A stretch of 64,000 bases of DNA from Laburnicola sp. R22_1 (lineage: Eukaryota; Ascomycota; Dothideomycetes; Pleosporales; Didymosphaeriaceae): positions 1,798,001 through 1,862,000 of the forward strand of contig JACONQ010000004.1 of the NCBI GenBank assembly GCA_014281115.1, written 5' to 3'. This document shows, piece by piece, positions 23,436-33,515 of this stretch (within the stretch, counting starts at the first letter, position 1; every line of letters starts with the position of its first letter). Under the pieces are notes generated by a model. It worked only from the letters and a program-made list of their open reading frames with translations. It was not told the origin of the DNA and searched no databases. The position numbers and the translations under genes were made by a program.

Positions 23436-25221
23436 AGCCGGCTGACGGGGAACCTGCGCACCCCCAGAACCTGCGCACCCCCACCAAAACGCGTACCCGT
23501 ACGAAATACGCGTATTTTATCAACACTTCTTATTCAATATGGATACCCGCGAGCAGAGTATACAATTAGCTATCGCGCAATTCAATGCCGGTGTTTTTAC
23601 AAGCCAACGAGCTGCTGCAAAGGCCTACGGTATTCCTCCATCCACCCTACGCGCTCGACTAGGTGGCATAACGAACAAGCACGCCAGCCACGCCAACCAA
23701 CAGCGATTGACGCCGGATCAGGAGAACTTCCTAGTAGAGTGGATCCTTGAGCAGGACGCAAATGGCTACCCTCCCTCACACGCGCGCGCGAGAAATGGCG
23801 ATCCGAATTCTCCGTATGAACGGCGACGTCGAGCCTCTAGGCAAGCGGTGGATACAAACCTTCATACGGCGCAACCCTCGCGTTGCCTCTGTTATTGGAA
23901 GAAAGCTAGATACTAGTCGCGCTGAGGCAGCTACTCCAGAACAGATCCGCGCGTTTCTTGAGCTCTTTGAGCGCGTCAGAATCAGGCTGGGCATACAGGC
24001 AGAGAATATCTGGAATATTGATGAGACTGGTATTGCCCTTGGTGTAGGTACCAACTCTAGGGTGCTCGCAAGTAGCCAGAAAAAGAAGGCTTACATCAAG
24101 TCGCCAGAGAATCGCGAGTGGGTCTCAATAATTGAGGCTGTATCAGCTCTAGGGCAGAAGCTGCCCTGCGCCGCTATATTCAAGGGCCAGAGCCTACAGA
24201 CAACCTGGTTTCCGGCATCTATACCAAATTGGCTCTATACAACCTCAGAGAATGGATGGACCTCAAAGGAGATAGGCCTTGAGTGGCTGCGCCGGCTGTT
24301 TATACCAGAAACAGCGCCCGAGGGTGGCCAATACCGACTACTCCTCTGCGACGCGCATAGTAGCCATGTGGATATTGAGTTCCTCTGGGCTTGTAAGCAG
24401 GCTCGAGTAGAGCTTCTATTTCTACCACCTCATTCAACACACCTCCTACAGCCACTACATCTATCAGGGTTCTCAGTAATCAAGTCAAACTATAGAAATC
24501 TCATCCGCGACCTGGCGAGCCTCGACGACGCCGCACCTATCAAGAAAGAGCGATTTATTTGCTACTACCACCTAGCCAGAGAGGAAGGCCTCTCAGAGAG
24601 AGTAATTCGGGCTGGCTGGCGCGCTGCTGGCCTTATTCCCTACAATCCTAACCAGGTAATTCAATCCTCACAGGTTATTGGCAGACCAGCAACGCCGCCA
24701 CGCCTACTTCAGGATCTCGGCGCAATTAATATACTCTATCGCACCCCTCAGAAACCCCAAGACGTGTACGCGGCTCAGAGAGCTATTGAGAGATCAGAAA
24801 ACCTATCAAGATCTACGCGCCGACTGCTCCAGAAAGCGAGTAAGGCAATAGCTATTGGTAATAGTCGAGTAGCAAGGCAGGAATCAGAGATCTCTCGGCT
24901 ACAGTATCAACTAGAGGCTACTAGCTCTCAGAGGAAGCGTAAACGGGTTACTATTGATTACAATCAGAGATTTGCCGACGTCGAGAGTATCAAGCGTGCG
25001 ATTGATCAAGCTGCTGCTACAGAGGCTCAGAACTCTAGGCCTAGAGCTCAGAGACGTGTCGCAACTACAGCGAGGGCAGCAGCTGATACTACTTTTCAAT
25101 CTATGTGTATAGAGTGGCAACTATAATAGGCGTTGATAAAATACGCGTCTTTTTGTTCGCGGTGCGCGTTTTGGTGGGGTGCGCAGGTTCTAGGGGTGCG
25201 CAGGTTCCACGTCAGCCGGCT
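23436..25221 (+). mobile_element. Fot1/pogo-type transposon (element D), little RIP
   Basis: 1786 bp with ~58-bp TIRs starting AGCCGGCTGACG, each containing GAACCTGCGCACCCC twice. TA on both sides (23434-23435, 25222-25223); the right TA is shared with element E. It lies opposite in orientation to B, C and E. Coding sequence is nearly free of RIP stops, so it looks like the youngest of the stack. Confidence 0.93.
23539..25126 (+). pseudogene. Fot1-type transposase of element D, one frameshift
   Basis: The frame from the ATG at 23539 encodes the HTH (SQRAAAKAYGIPPSTLRARL) and meets a (CG)n tract at 23780-23790; the rest of the protein continues in the frame of 23747-25126 (HTRAREMAIRIL onward). 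Two bases (one CG unit) are missing, or one base is extra. After that the DDE core is open: IWNIDETGIALG (first Asp), LLLCDAHSSHVDIEF (second Asp), but the third motif reads HLLQPLHLSGF, with His (CAT, 24458-24460) where the family has Asp. Coiled-coil tail to the TAA at 25124-25126. Both lesions would abolish activity. Confidence 0.9.
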
Positions 25222-25223
25222 TA

Positions 25224-27339
25224 CCCGTTTTTCTCGCCTGACGCACGGGCTCACCTGGCGCACGGTTTTTGCCGAACATCGTCAAATGCTTTTGAAGCTA
25301 CTGAGCCTCACACAAATCTCTATATCGTCTAATTTTGAACAGTAGTAGGCAATCAAGTATAGCGAAAAAGTCTACTTGATTATCTAATCACGATATCTTG
25401 TAGGGAGGTTGATATGCCGCCCCCGACGATTTGTCGCCTGCGGGGCCTCAATGACCTCAACAACCAATTGCTCGCTGCCACGAACCTCCTGAGGGACAAT
25501 AGACTGCTGCTTCCTTGCTTTTCTAGCCTATTTAGCAAATTGGATGTCCTTTTAAAGCTGCGCAGCAGCAAGCCGAGCCTGTCTATTGTCCTCCTTTTCC
25601 TGCTGCTTCTGCGCTTGCTCTTGAAGCCGGATCTCCTTTGCAGTAGCCTTCATATGACGCCTCTCCTCTAAAGCTTATTGCTTCTCGGCTTTCTCAATTG
25701 CCTTGCGCTAACTATCCTCCTCTTTTTAGAGCCTCTCTGCCTCTGCTGCCTCTGCCTTTTAAGTTTCACGCTCACGCGCTAGCTGCACCTTATTTGGGCT
25801 CCAAAAGATAGCACCACTATCCTAAACTAGAGGCTGCTCAAGCTGGAGCGCTTTGCCTCTCTTCCAACGCTTCTTCTCGTTAACTAGCGCTTTTTTAAGG
25901 CCTTAAACCTCAAGTTTCAACATTATATTTTAAGTAGAGAGCGAGTGAATTATTTGTGAGAGCAGCTTAGCCTTGGAGTTATATACATTGTTAACAACTG
26001 CTCGTAGAATCTTAGTAACCTTCCTCCAATTGTTAGCCGTAAAGACAGACCTCGAGCTCTCGCTAGATAATAGTCTCTCAGCCTTAGTGTGGCTAAATCG
26101 TTCCAAGATAACCTCTGGCTTGAAGGGGTGAAGGCCACACAATTTAAAGCTAGAGAGGATATTCTTTGCAGTAAAAGCTTTCTCCTACGCAGTCTAGAAC
26201 ATGCGAAAGAAGTCTCGCTTAGTAAGTGCAGAGAAGGCTTGAGATTCCTCCATAAATCGTGCTACCTCGTACGAGTAGGCTTGTGAGAGTGGCCTGAACA
26301 GAGTGACGTCAAGCGGCTGCAGCGTATGAGTACTATGAGGAGGATAGACTGCTAGGAGGATCTTGTTGTTGACGCAGTACTTAATAAACTTCATATTAAT
26401 GTGGGAGCCATGGCCATCGAGGATAAGCAGTCGATACTGTCGCAGTCGAACCTTTAATTTAGTCTCTCGATCAAAGATAGTCTTTAACCATTGAAGCCCA
26501 AGGTTATTGTTCGTCCATCCGCTAGGAGAGGAAGCAAAGAAGGCCATGTGTATTGTAGGATCAAAATCCTGCAGCCATAAGTCTTAAATATTGCCCGAGA
26601 CAGCCTAGTAGATAAGGCCTAGGGATAGAGACAATCTATCAGCGCATATGCAAGCAATTATCGTAATCCATTCACAATTGCCGTCCTGAATCATTTGCCT
26701 AGTTCCCCCCTCCTCATACCTCCGTCGAGAGAACACCCGCTTCATCTTTGATAGTACGCCGATGAGGAAGCCCTTCTCGTCCATATTATAGGTGTGCTGT
26801 GGCTCAATCTCGTACTGCTCGATCTTACGCTTCAAGAGCTCGAAATAGAGTGCGTACTTGAAGGCATAATCAGCTCTCTTCCTATCCTTGTCCATGCCAT
26901 TCGTCCATTTTGATACTAGGTCGAGATAGTGACGCTTAATAAACCAATCCAGCCAAGAGCTTCCCACTTATTTGCCGCTTATTTCAGTAGCAAAGTTGCG
27001 TAGCATGTTTCTCGTAGGTAGTAGCCCTCGCTGGCAGAGCTCGTCAACGTATTGTACCAGCTCTAGCTCCTAACGGTCGTTGAGAAGTCGTTGATTCTCA
27101 TATTGGGCTGCACGGGAGCCCTGTACACCGCGCCACCTTCGCGATAGCGTAGATCGTTCAACACCATACTTTTTTGCTGTCTGCGCGATATTAACTTTTC
27201 CTCCAAGCTCCAAGGATTTCAAAGATGCCAGCGCCTGCTCAATCGGGTCCATATTGGTGGAGCTACATCTATTTCAATTGTGGGGATTTTTGGAAAAGTG
27301 TGCGTCAGGTGAGCCCGTGTGTCAAGCGAGAAAAACGGG
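25224..27339 (-). mobile_element. Fot1/pogo-type transposon (element E)
   Basis: 2116 bp, ~45-bp TIRs beginning CCCGTTTTTCTCGC with about four mismatches, TA on both sides (25222-25223, 27340-27341). Right end abuts the FMO 5' region. Confidence 0.9.
25400..27252 (-). pseudogene. Fot1-type transposase of element E
   Basis: Starts at the ATG at 27250-27252 (AQTAKKYGVERSTLSRRW HTH), then HTYNMDEKGFLIG, YRLLILDGHGSHINMKF and HTLQPLDVTLFRPLS carry the three catalytic Asp codons intact, followed by a decayed basic tail to about 25400. At least five TAG/TAA stops, RIP type, interrupt it. Confidence 0.88.
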
Positions 27340-27473
27340 TAATATGTTGGTTATGTAATCCCATCACGTGACCCTTTCTTGGCATGTTTCTTTTTATATA
27401 GTATACAGCTGCTCCACCATTTTTACGCAGTATCTAGAATAAATCAACCTTTTCATCTCATAGTTCAACATGA

Positions 27474-27516
27474 TACCAGCACCTATAACAGCAACGCGCT
27501 TTGAGGATGTAGTCAT
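27474..27516 (-). pseudogene. Flavin monooxygenase, detached N-terminal exon
   Basis: From the ATG at 27514-27516 the frame reads TTSSKRVAVIGAG, the first beta strand and glycine loop of the FAD-binding Rossmann fold, then meets a possible GT donor (GTATCATG). It is on the same strand and immediately beyond the four-transposon stack that ends at 27339; the body of the same protein family resumes at 19375. I infer they are one gene cut apart. The remaining 27342-27473 would be intron or decayed coding sequence. Confidence 0.75.
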
Positions 27517-28065
27517 ATCGTGTGAGCAGAAGAATGTGTTCGCAACAAGACCGACTGTCCACTTCGTGGTATGTTGGCGTGATCAAAGGTTCCACAACCG
27601 CAGCGCCTTGATTGATCGGCATCGGCCATGCATGCGCATGCACAGTCGCAGACGCAACCCGGAGCTCGGATGGTATCATTACCCCAACGTCGTCCATCTT
27701 TCCATCATTACCCTCCTTCTCCTCCTCCTCCTCCTCCTCCTCCTCCTCCTTGAATAGCCACATGCGAGCATAGTAGAACTTACTGTTAGCAAGCGTTGCT
27801 GGTGAACAGTTGGGATAGCGTGGATAGGGCATTAATTTCGGATCTATCTATATTGTGAGCGTTAGTAAGTATAGCAAAGTCAAGGTTGAACTTGCTATAA
27901 TGAACTGGATGGGTTGTTATCCGAATAGTGGTTGTCTGTTAGAGAATGCCAGCCTACTGCCTTTTAATATTGCTACGGCTCCCCTTACCAGCAAAGTATA
28001 ACAGTCGTATGTGATAGAAGTATAGTTGTGGTATATGCGCATCTAGTTGAACCTTGGTTCGGCTC
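27517..28065. other. FMO upstream region with a CTC microsatellite
   Basis: No gene supported. A (CTC)n tract of about 33 bp lies at 27718-27750. Frames on both strands here owe their length to this repeat. Confidence 0.5.
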
Positions 28066-28342
28066 CTTGTGAGCAGAGTTGGCAACAATCAAGTCAATCA
28101 AGTCGGAGTGAATTGATTGATTGATTGACGGATCTGGTGGCTTTTGCTTGACTTGATTGACTTGATAGCAAAAATAAGGCTCGACTTGTTGACTTGTTTG
28201 ACTTGATTAATAACTGTATGTATAGTTTAGGCGTAGTAAATTAACTACTGTATATCTTGTATATTGTATCTAGCTCTTTAGGAGAGATAGCTTTGTTACG
28301 TGGACTTTTTGCTGCTGTTATAGGCTTTAAGCTAAGGCGCTT

Positions 28343-28920
28343 CTAGCTATGTAGGCTTTGTAGAGTGGAGAGGAGATCTGCCTTTATACAAAGACGCCTC
28401 GTCTTTAGCAAATTGCCTAGCTCCGAGAAGGTCCTCTTACAGTCAGTGGCTGCCGCAGGGATGCTAAGGATTGTGAGGGCGAAGCGCGATAAGACAGGGT
28501 ACTTGTTAGCCTTCCCCAGCCAGTATAGAATCGGGTCGCGCGCAAACAGGGACTCCTCTGGCACAGGTGACTCGATTATCCAGCGCTCAAACTCATCGCG
28601 ACGATAGACTGGACGGGCGTTGTCACCTTGTAGGGTAGCTCTTATAAAATCAGACCGACTGCTAGCTGGCCTAGTACGTGCCTTCTTCGCTGGAGGCTCT
28701 AGAGTACTAATAGGAGAGGCAGCCTCTTTAAACTCTGCCTACAAGCGTTAAAAGCTAATATGGCAATTATCTAGCTAGCCTTTGTATGTGTGAGGTTCTG
28801 TATAAGCCTCCTTATTATAATTAAGAGGCATAGCCTACACTTTATCTATATAACTTTTTGTGCGTGGGTGGAGACGGCAGGCAGCGTAGTATGCTAGGGT
28901 ATTCTTTAGCTTGCGCATCT
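28343..28920 (-). pseudogene. hAT transposase C-terminus of element F
   Basis: The minus frame reads RRDEFERWIIESPV, then DPILYWLGKANKYPVLSRFA and IPAAATDCKRTFSELGNLL, the hAT C-terminal dimerisation domain (RVFSxxG-type motif as RTFSELG), ending at 28343. Upstream codons to 28920 carry a few stops. The N-terminal half lies, if anywhere, beyond the nested insertions. Confidence 0.8.
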
Positions 28921-28921
28921 A

Positions 28922-29117
28922 TCGCGTGCAAAAATCGGTAGAAATCTTGGCGGCATCCGAGAATTTGCGCGCGCGCGGGGAGCCTCATACAAATCGTAAA
29001 TTTGACTGTGACGCGTCGATAACAGCCTATAAACTGTTGAACAACTGTTAGTAAGTCGTGAGGCTGTACAAATACGTGTATAGGGCTATACTGGCGCTTT
29101 TTCTGGTGGAGTAGTCC
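28922..29117 (+). repeat. Left 196-bp TIR of element F2
   Basis: Near-identical to the reverse complement of 32389-32584. Ends 6 bp before the start codon at 29124, so it must carry the promoter of the plus-strand gene. Confidence 0.92.
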
Positions 29118-29123
29118 GTCGAA

Positions 29124-30456
29124 ATGGCTGGAGATCGCCCACAGAGGGTGCGTAGGGCCCCCTCACGGCCTGGAGAGCAAACTGAGGGCGACGGAGCAGC
29201 TGCAAAGGCGCGTACAGCCCGTAAGAGCAGCAAGAAGGCCCCTAAGAAAGCTCCCAGTGGGAGTACTAGAGGGCGCCTGGCGAGCGGTACCGGTAAGGGC
29301 CCAATAACTCGCGCGCGACGCTGGGCTAACAGTGCCCCAGCAGTCAATCGGGCTGCCCTTGCTTCAGTTAGTACGCAGAACACTGCAAATAGACAGCAGG
29401 CTCTACCCTTGTCATCGCCGCCACCAGTAGAGCCTCCCCGTATTGACCTCACCGTCGAGAGCACGCTGCCGCTGTCGTCGCCCACTACGCCGCGCGCGCG
29501 TGAGCCTCTCCGCTCTCCACTACTTGGTTTATCGTCGTCGCCGGGTTCGCGAGCGGAATTTGACCTGGAGGTAGACTATAAGCTTATCGTCAACGGCAAG
29601 AGCGCTGTTCACCGCCCACCAGAGAGACGGCCGCTATTTTTGGTGGCTCGATATGGCGGAGAAAGTTATAAACGATATGCTGGAGCAGCCAGAGGCTCAA
29701 CTTAGTGGGCGTGAGTTTGACTTTGAGAGCCGTACGGTGGCTTTTCGAGCGGGCGTAAAGTCGCGAAAAATACTAGTAACGCTGGCCGACTTTAGCCAGG
29801 TGGAGGAGGGCGACTTCTGGCGTAACTACGAGCGACGTGAGCGCCAGAAGGAGCGCCAGAGAGCTATTGACGAGGCTCGCTGGCGCGACGAGAAACACGA
29901 GCTGCTCAAGCTCCAGCGTGAGAGCGTCCAGTTACAGCAAAATACTGTCGGATTTGGTCAGCCTGCAGTACCTATGGCGCCCCAAATGGGTTATCCTGCT
30001 TACTCTATACCGCCAGCTCTTCCATCGCAGCTTCAACAGCTGCAGCAGTACTACTCACCTCTGCCAAGTCAGCGTCCGCGTACGCCAGGCAGCGCCCTCC
30101 CAATCGTCAGCTCAAGCCCTGTGAGTGGCCCGGAGGATACAAGGGCAACAGTGAGGGAGTTTTTCAGCTGGCTAATCAACCAGCAGCCGGAGGACGATCG
30201 TGAGGACTACGAGCAGGCTCGAGATGTGGCGATATCAGAAAAGTGGACTGTCAAAGATCTTAAGGAGATGTCAAGCGTTGGAGGAGAGCTCTATAAAATC
30301 GCGGTTAGTGAGCGCTTTAAGCTGAAGGATGGAGTCGTTAGGCACCTGCGAGATGACCTGAAGAAGTATAAGCAGCACTGTAAGACAGCTCCTGCCGCCG
30401 CAGGGTTCGTAAGTATGGGTAGTAGGGGCGCTGTGGGTAGTGGGGTTACTGGCTGA
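29124..30456 (+). CDS. Accessory protein of element F2, unknown function, one frame change
   Basis: The first block (29124 to about 29651) is Lys/Arg/Ser/Pro-rich and disordered, then a folded start (DLEVDYKLIVNGKS, RRPLFLVARY). The same protein appears to continue in the frame of 29653-30456: MAEKVINDMLEQPEAQLSG, FDFESRTVAFRAGVKSRKIL, a charged coiled coil (NYERRERQKERQRAIDEAR), a Gln/Pro-rich linker, and a C-terminal helical domain with KWTVKDLKEMSS and FKLKDGVVRHLRDDLKKYK that resembles a SAM-like fold (inference). The frame change at 29651-29653 is either a small indel or the boundary of two overlapping genes. I know of no such partner in classical Tc1 elements. Basic N-terminus and coiled coil suggest DNA binding or multimer formation. 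Confidence 0.7.
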
Positions 30457-30569
30457 GTTGACGATAATTGCAGAGCATGGACTTTACGTAATTACGTCAC
30501 TACTTTACTTAGTATTCACCTTGGCAAGTTTAACGTCTATCCTAACAACTCTACGCTCTACTCTACGCT

Positions 30570-32388
30570 CTACTGCCACCTGCACATCTCCCTACGTGCC
30601 TCCCAGAGCTGCTCCTGGTTCTCTATCCTATACACGCCGTCGGTAGCGTGCTTAAAGTGCTTTTTCGCGAACCGATCGCAGCGACTTTCGCGGATAGCGC
30701 CCCTTAGAAAGTCGCCAAAGTTGTTAAAGCGCCACCGTACATGGCAGTAGTTGCGGCGGATCCAGGCCTTTAGGACTCCAAAGGTAAGCTCAATTGGGTT
30801 AAAATCAGGCGAATACGGTGGCAGAAATCTAACAATATGGCCAGCTTCCTCAATAACTCTCACCACCTCCCAGTTTGTATGAATTGAGACGTTGTCGAGT
30901 ATTATAACCATAGGCTTCTGGCCATACGCCGCCCGGAGCGTGGGCAACAGCGAATCGCGGATCCAATCGATAAAGTCCTCATGGCTGAAATAGCCCTCCT
31001 TTATACCTGTACAGGGCAGGTAACCGTCAACTGTATACGCTGGGAGAATAGCCCAAGTTTTGCCACGCCGTACGTCCTGGAAATATCGATTGGTAAACCC
31101 GATTGGGGCATACGCCCTGTGGCGCCAGCCAGTCTTCTCGTTGAAAATAGACTCGTCAAGAAACACCAAGTCGGCGGCGATAAATTGCCTCATACTCCTC
31201 CGGTAAGCCTCACGGAGCTCCTCATTGCGCAGTATTGATATGGGCCGTAGGGCTCGCTCGCTCCAGTCGCGATCCTTTAACAGTCGACTAATAGTGGATC
31301 GGTGTACCTGAACGCCTCTCTCCATCCACAGCCAGTATACAATCTCGTCCTGATACATCCAACCGCTCTGAAACAGCTCATCGTACAGCGCCTGCTCATC
31401 GTCAGACGATAATTTACGCGGGCGGCCGAGTACAACGTTGGGGCTGCTGGGTTTGCGAGTGCTCCCATACTGTGTCCGTGCACTCAACGCCCGGATTCAG
31501 TCAACGCCCGCCTTTTACTAGGAAAATCAAAGAAAATAAGCAACTTCACAGCTATATAACTCTTTAGCTACTTTTTCTTTTTAAAAGCTTTCTTAATTAA
31601 AGTTATAGAGAAAGACTATCTCTATAACTCTAGAATTTTGGTTTTCTAATAATAATTAATTTTAAGAAAAAGTATAAAAGTACTAAAACTTAAGTCTCTA
31701 AATTTAAAAATAAATTTTTTTAGAAGTAAAGTATGCTGTTTAGAATATAGTTTATATTAAGACTTTTTTTATAAAGGACTACTTAAGAAGATAGATTATC
31801 TTTCCTAATTTTTTTATTTAAAAAAATAAAAAGATAATATAACTTTCTAGTTAATAGTTTTATTAGAAAGAACTTAATATAAACTATATTCTAAACAGCA
31901 TACTTTACTTCTAAAAAAATTATTTTTAAATTTAGAGACTTAAGTTTTAGTACTTTTATACTTTTTCTTAAAATTAATTATTATTAGAAAACCAAAATTC
32001 TAGAGTTATAGAGATAGTCTTTCTATAACTTTAATTAAGAAAGCTTTTAAAAAGAAAAAGTAGCTAAAGAGTTATATAGCTGTGAAGTTGCTTATTTTCT
32101 TTGATTTTCCTAGTAAAAGGCGGGCGTTGACTGAATCCGGGCGTTGAGTGCACGGACACAGTAGAGCTTCAAGTTTCGCTCAATTTTATACACCTCTGAC
32201 AACGACACGTCTACTGAATCTGCGATATCGTCGTGGCGCCAGCCAAGTAGCAGAAAGCGATAAATATCGAGGCGACGACGGGGATCCAGCCCACGGCCTT
32301 TAGTTGTAAGCTCTCGGGGTATAGTTGGCGGGCGACGCGCCTGCGCGGCAGTAAGAGGGCGAGGAGCGACTCCGTGAGCTCGAAACAT
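30570..32388 (-). pseudogene. DD34E Tc1/IS630-type transposase of F2, split by a MITE
   Basis: Coding segments 32162-32388 and 30570-31467 flank the MITE. If the MITE and one TA copy are removed, the frame is open, 374 residues. Order: N-terminal HTH (RRRLDIYRFLLLGWRHDDIA), an AT-hook-like GRPRKLS, second HTH (VHRSTISRLLKDRDWS), then the catalytic core FLDES (first Asp), VIILDNVSIH (second Asp) and LPPYSPDFNPIEL (Glu), with 34 residues between the second Asp and the Glu. The mutation-free frame shows the element was recently active when the MITE hit it. Convergent with the accessory gene, 113 bp between stops. Confidence 0.9.
31470..32161. mobile_element. 692-bp near-palindromic MITE in the F2 transposase
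   Basis: Ends CTGTGTCCGTGCACTCAACG...; arms of about 293 bp (31470-31762 and 31869-32161) are nearly identical inverted copies around a loop of about 105 bp. TA lies on both sides (31468-31469 and 32162-32163). The outer 40 bp are GC-rich with TCAACGCCCG repeated twice; the rest is very AT-rich, suggesting it was RIP-mutated before it spread. No coding capacity. Confidence 0.93.
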
Positions 32389-32584
32389 GGACTACTCCAC
32401 CAAAAAAAGCGCCAGTATAGCCCTATACACGTATTTGTACAGCCTCACGACTTACTAACAGTTGTTCAACAGTTTATAGGCTGTTATCGACGCGTCACAG
32501 TCAAATTTACGATTTGTATGAGGCTCCCCGCGCGCGCGCAAATTCTCGGATGCCGCCAAGATTTCTACCGATTTTTGCACGCGA
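32389..32584 (-). repeat. Right 196-bp TIR of element F2
   Basis: Inverted partner of 28922-29117; its inner edge directly precedes the transposase ATG (32386-32388). Confidence 0.92.
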
Positions 32585-32586
32585 TA

Positions 32587-33515
32587 GATTGACTGCCGAG
32601 ACAGGGTACCTACTACGAGCAGCGCGTCAACGCGTACGAGGCGGTTAACTACAACGAGCACAATAAGTCGCCTGAGGATCACATTGCAATCAACTTGCGC
32701 GCAGCTTGGCAGAAGGCCGATGACTACTACTCTAAGCTAGACAACTCGCGCGCGTACTACGCCGCTATAATACTCTATCTAATGTACAAGTACTACTGCG
32801 ATAAGGCGTGGGTTAAGAAGCCCAACTGGCTCGAGGCTAGTAACGCCAGCTTTCAGGCGCTCTGGGCGCAGTACAACAACTCACCGCGCGCGGTAAGGCC
32901 ATCGGCAGTGATTCCAAGCGATATAGACAACGCGATCGACAGTATACTCAACCCTAGTACTGCCAGCAGCCTCACCGCCAACAAGAACGAGTTTAAGAGG
33001 TGGAAGCGCAGCAAGCCAGCAGCTAAGAGAGGTACAGAACACGCAGATAACCCTATCAAATACTGGGTGAGCATGCGCGATTGCTACCCTAGCCTCAGTA
33101 AGCTTACGCTTAACGTACTCTCTATCCCAGCGTCAAGCTGTGAGTGTGAGCGCCTGTTCAGTAAGCTGGGCGACCTCTTAGAGCCGCGACGACAACGTCT
33201 AGGACCTCAACTTCTAGCGGCAATACAGTGCGTACGACGGTGGCAAAGAGCTGGCCTCGGAGGCGACGACGAGGTGGTGGAGGAGGAGGCAGCAGACAAC
33301 AACAATATAGAGCTTTTGTGCGGGCTAGCGACTTGAGACGACGAAACTTAACACTAAGGCTAGCGCCAGTACAGGCTATCAAGCCTATCAATCAAGCCTC
33401 AATCAAGCTCACGATCTCAGCTTGTTAGCCCTAACAATCCAAGCTGACGCCCTCAAAAATCGAGCAATCCAAGCTAACGCCTCAGCTTGGATTGGCTTGA
33501 TTGTTGACAACTATG
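32587..33515 (+). mobile_element. Second hAT fragment (element G), 5' part missing
   Basis: Its right end, TTGATTGTTGACAACTATG to 33515, is a variant of element F's TIR, preceded by the same kind of CAATCCAAGCT/TCAATCAAGC subterminal repeats. It carries a hAT C-terminus in plus orientation, opposite to F. The left TIR and 8-bp duplication are not present, so the left part was deleted or lost when F2 arrived. Confidence 0.7.
32602..33336 (+). pseudogene. hAT transposase C-terminal half of element G
   Basis: An open frame with YYEQRVNAYEAVNYNEHN, DDYYSKLDNSRAYYAAIIL (the alpha-helical LDxSxxYxxA block typical of these fungal hATs), then NPIKYWVSMRDCYPSLSKLT and IPASSCECERLFSKLGDLL, the dimerisation domain. 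No stops, GC-rich, so not RIP-mutated. The catalytic N-terminal half is absent. Diverged from the F copy, so a different hAT family. Confidence 0.82.

Larger units (their letters stand above)
28922..32584 (-). mobile_element. Two-gene DD34E Tc1-like transposon with 196-bp TIRs (element F2)
   Basis: Ends TCGCGTGCAAAAATCGG at both termini, TA duplications at 28920-28921 and 32585-32586. The TIRs (28922-29117 and 32389-32584) are 196 bp and differ at about one position. Two genes converge: an unknown protein on the plus strand starting at 29124, just inside the left TIR, and a transposase on the minus strand starting at 32388, directly against the right TIR. Both coding regions are GC-rich and free of RIP stops. 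A 692-bp MITE is inserted in the transposase. Confidence 0.9.

Noticed and set aside
27717..27832. Poly-Glu/poly-Leu frames
   Set aside because: They come from the CTC microsatellite; no domain supports either strand.
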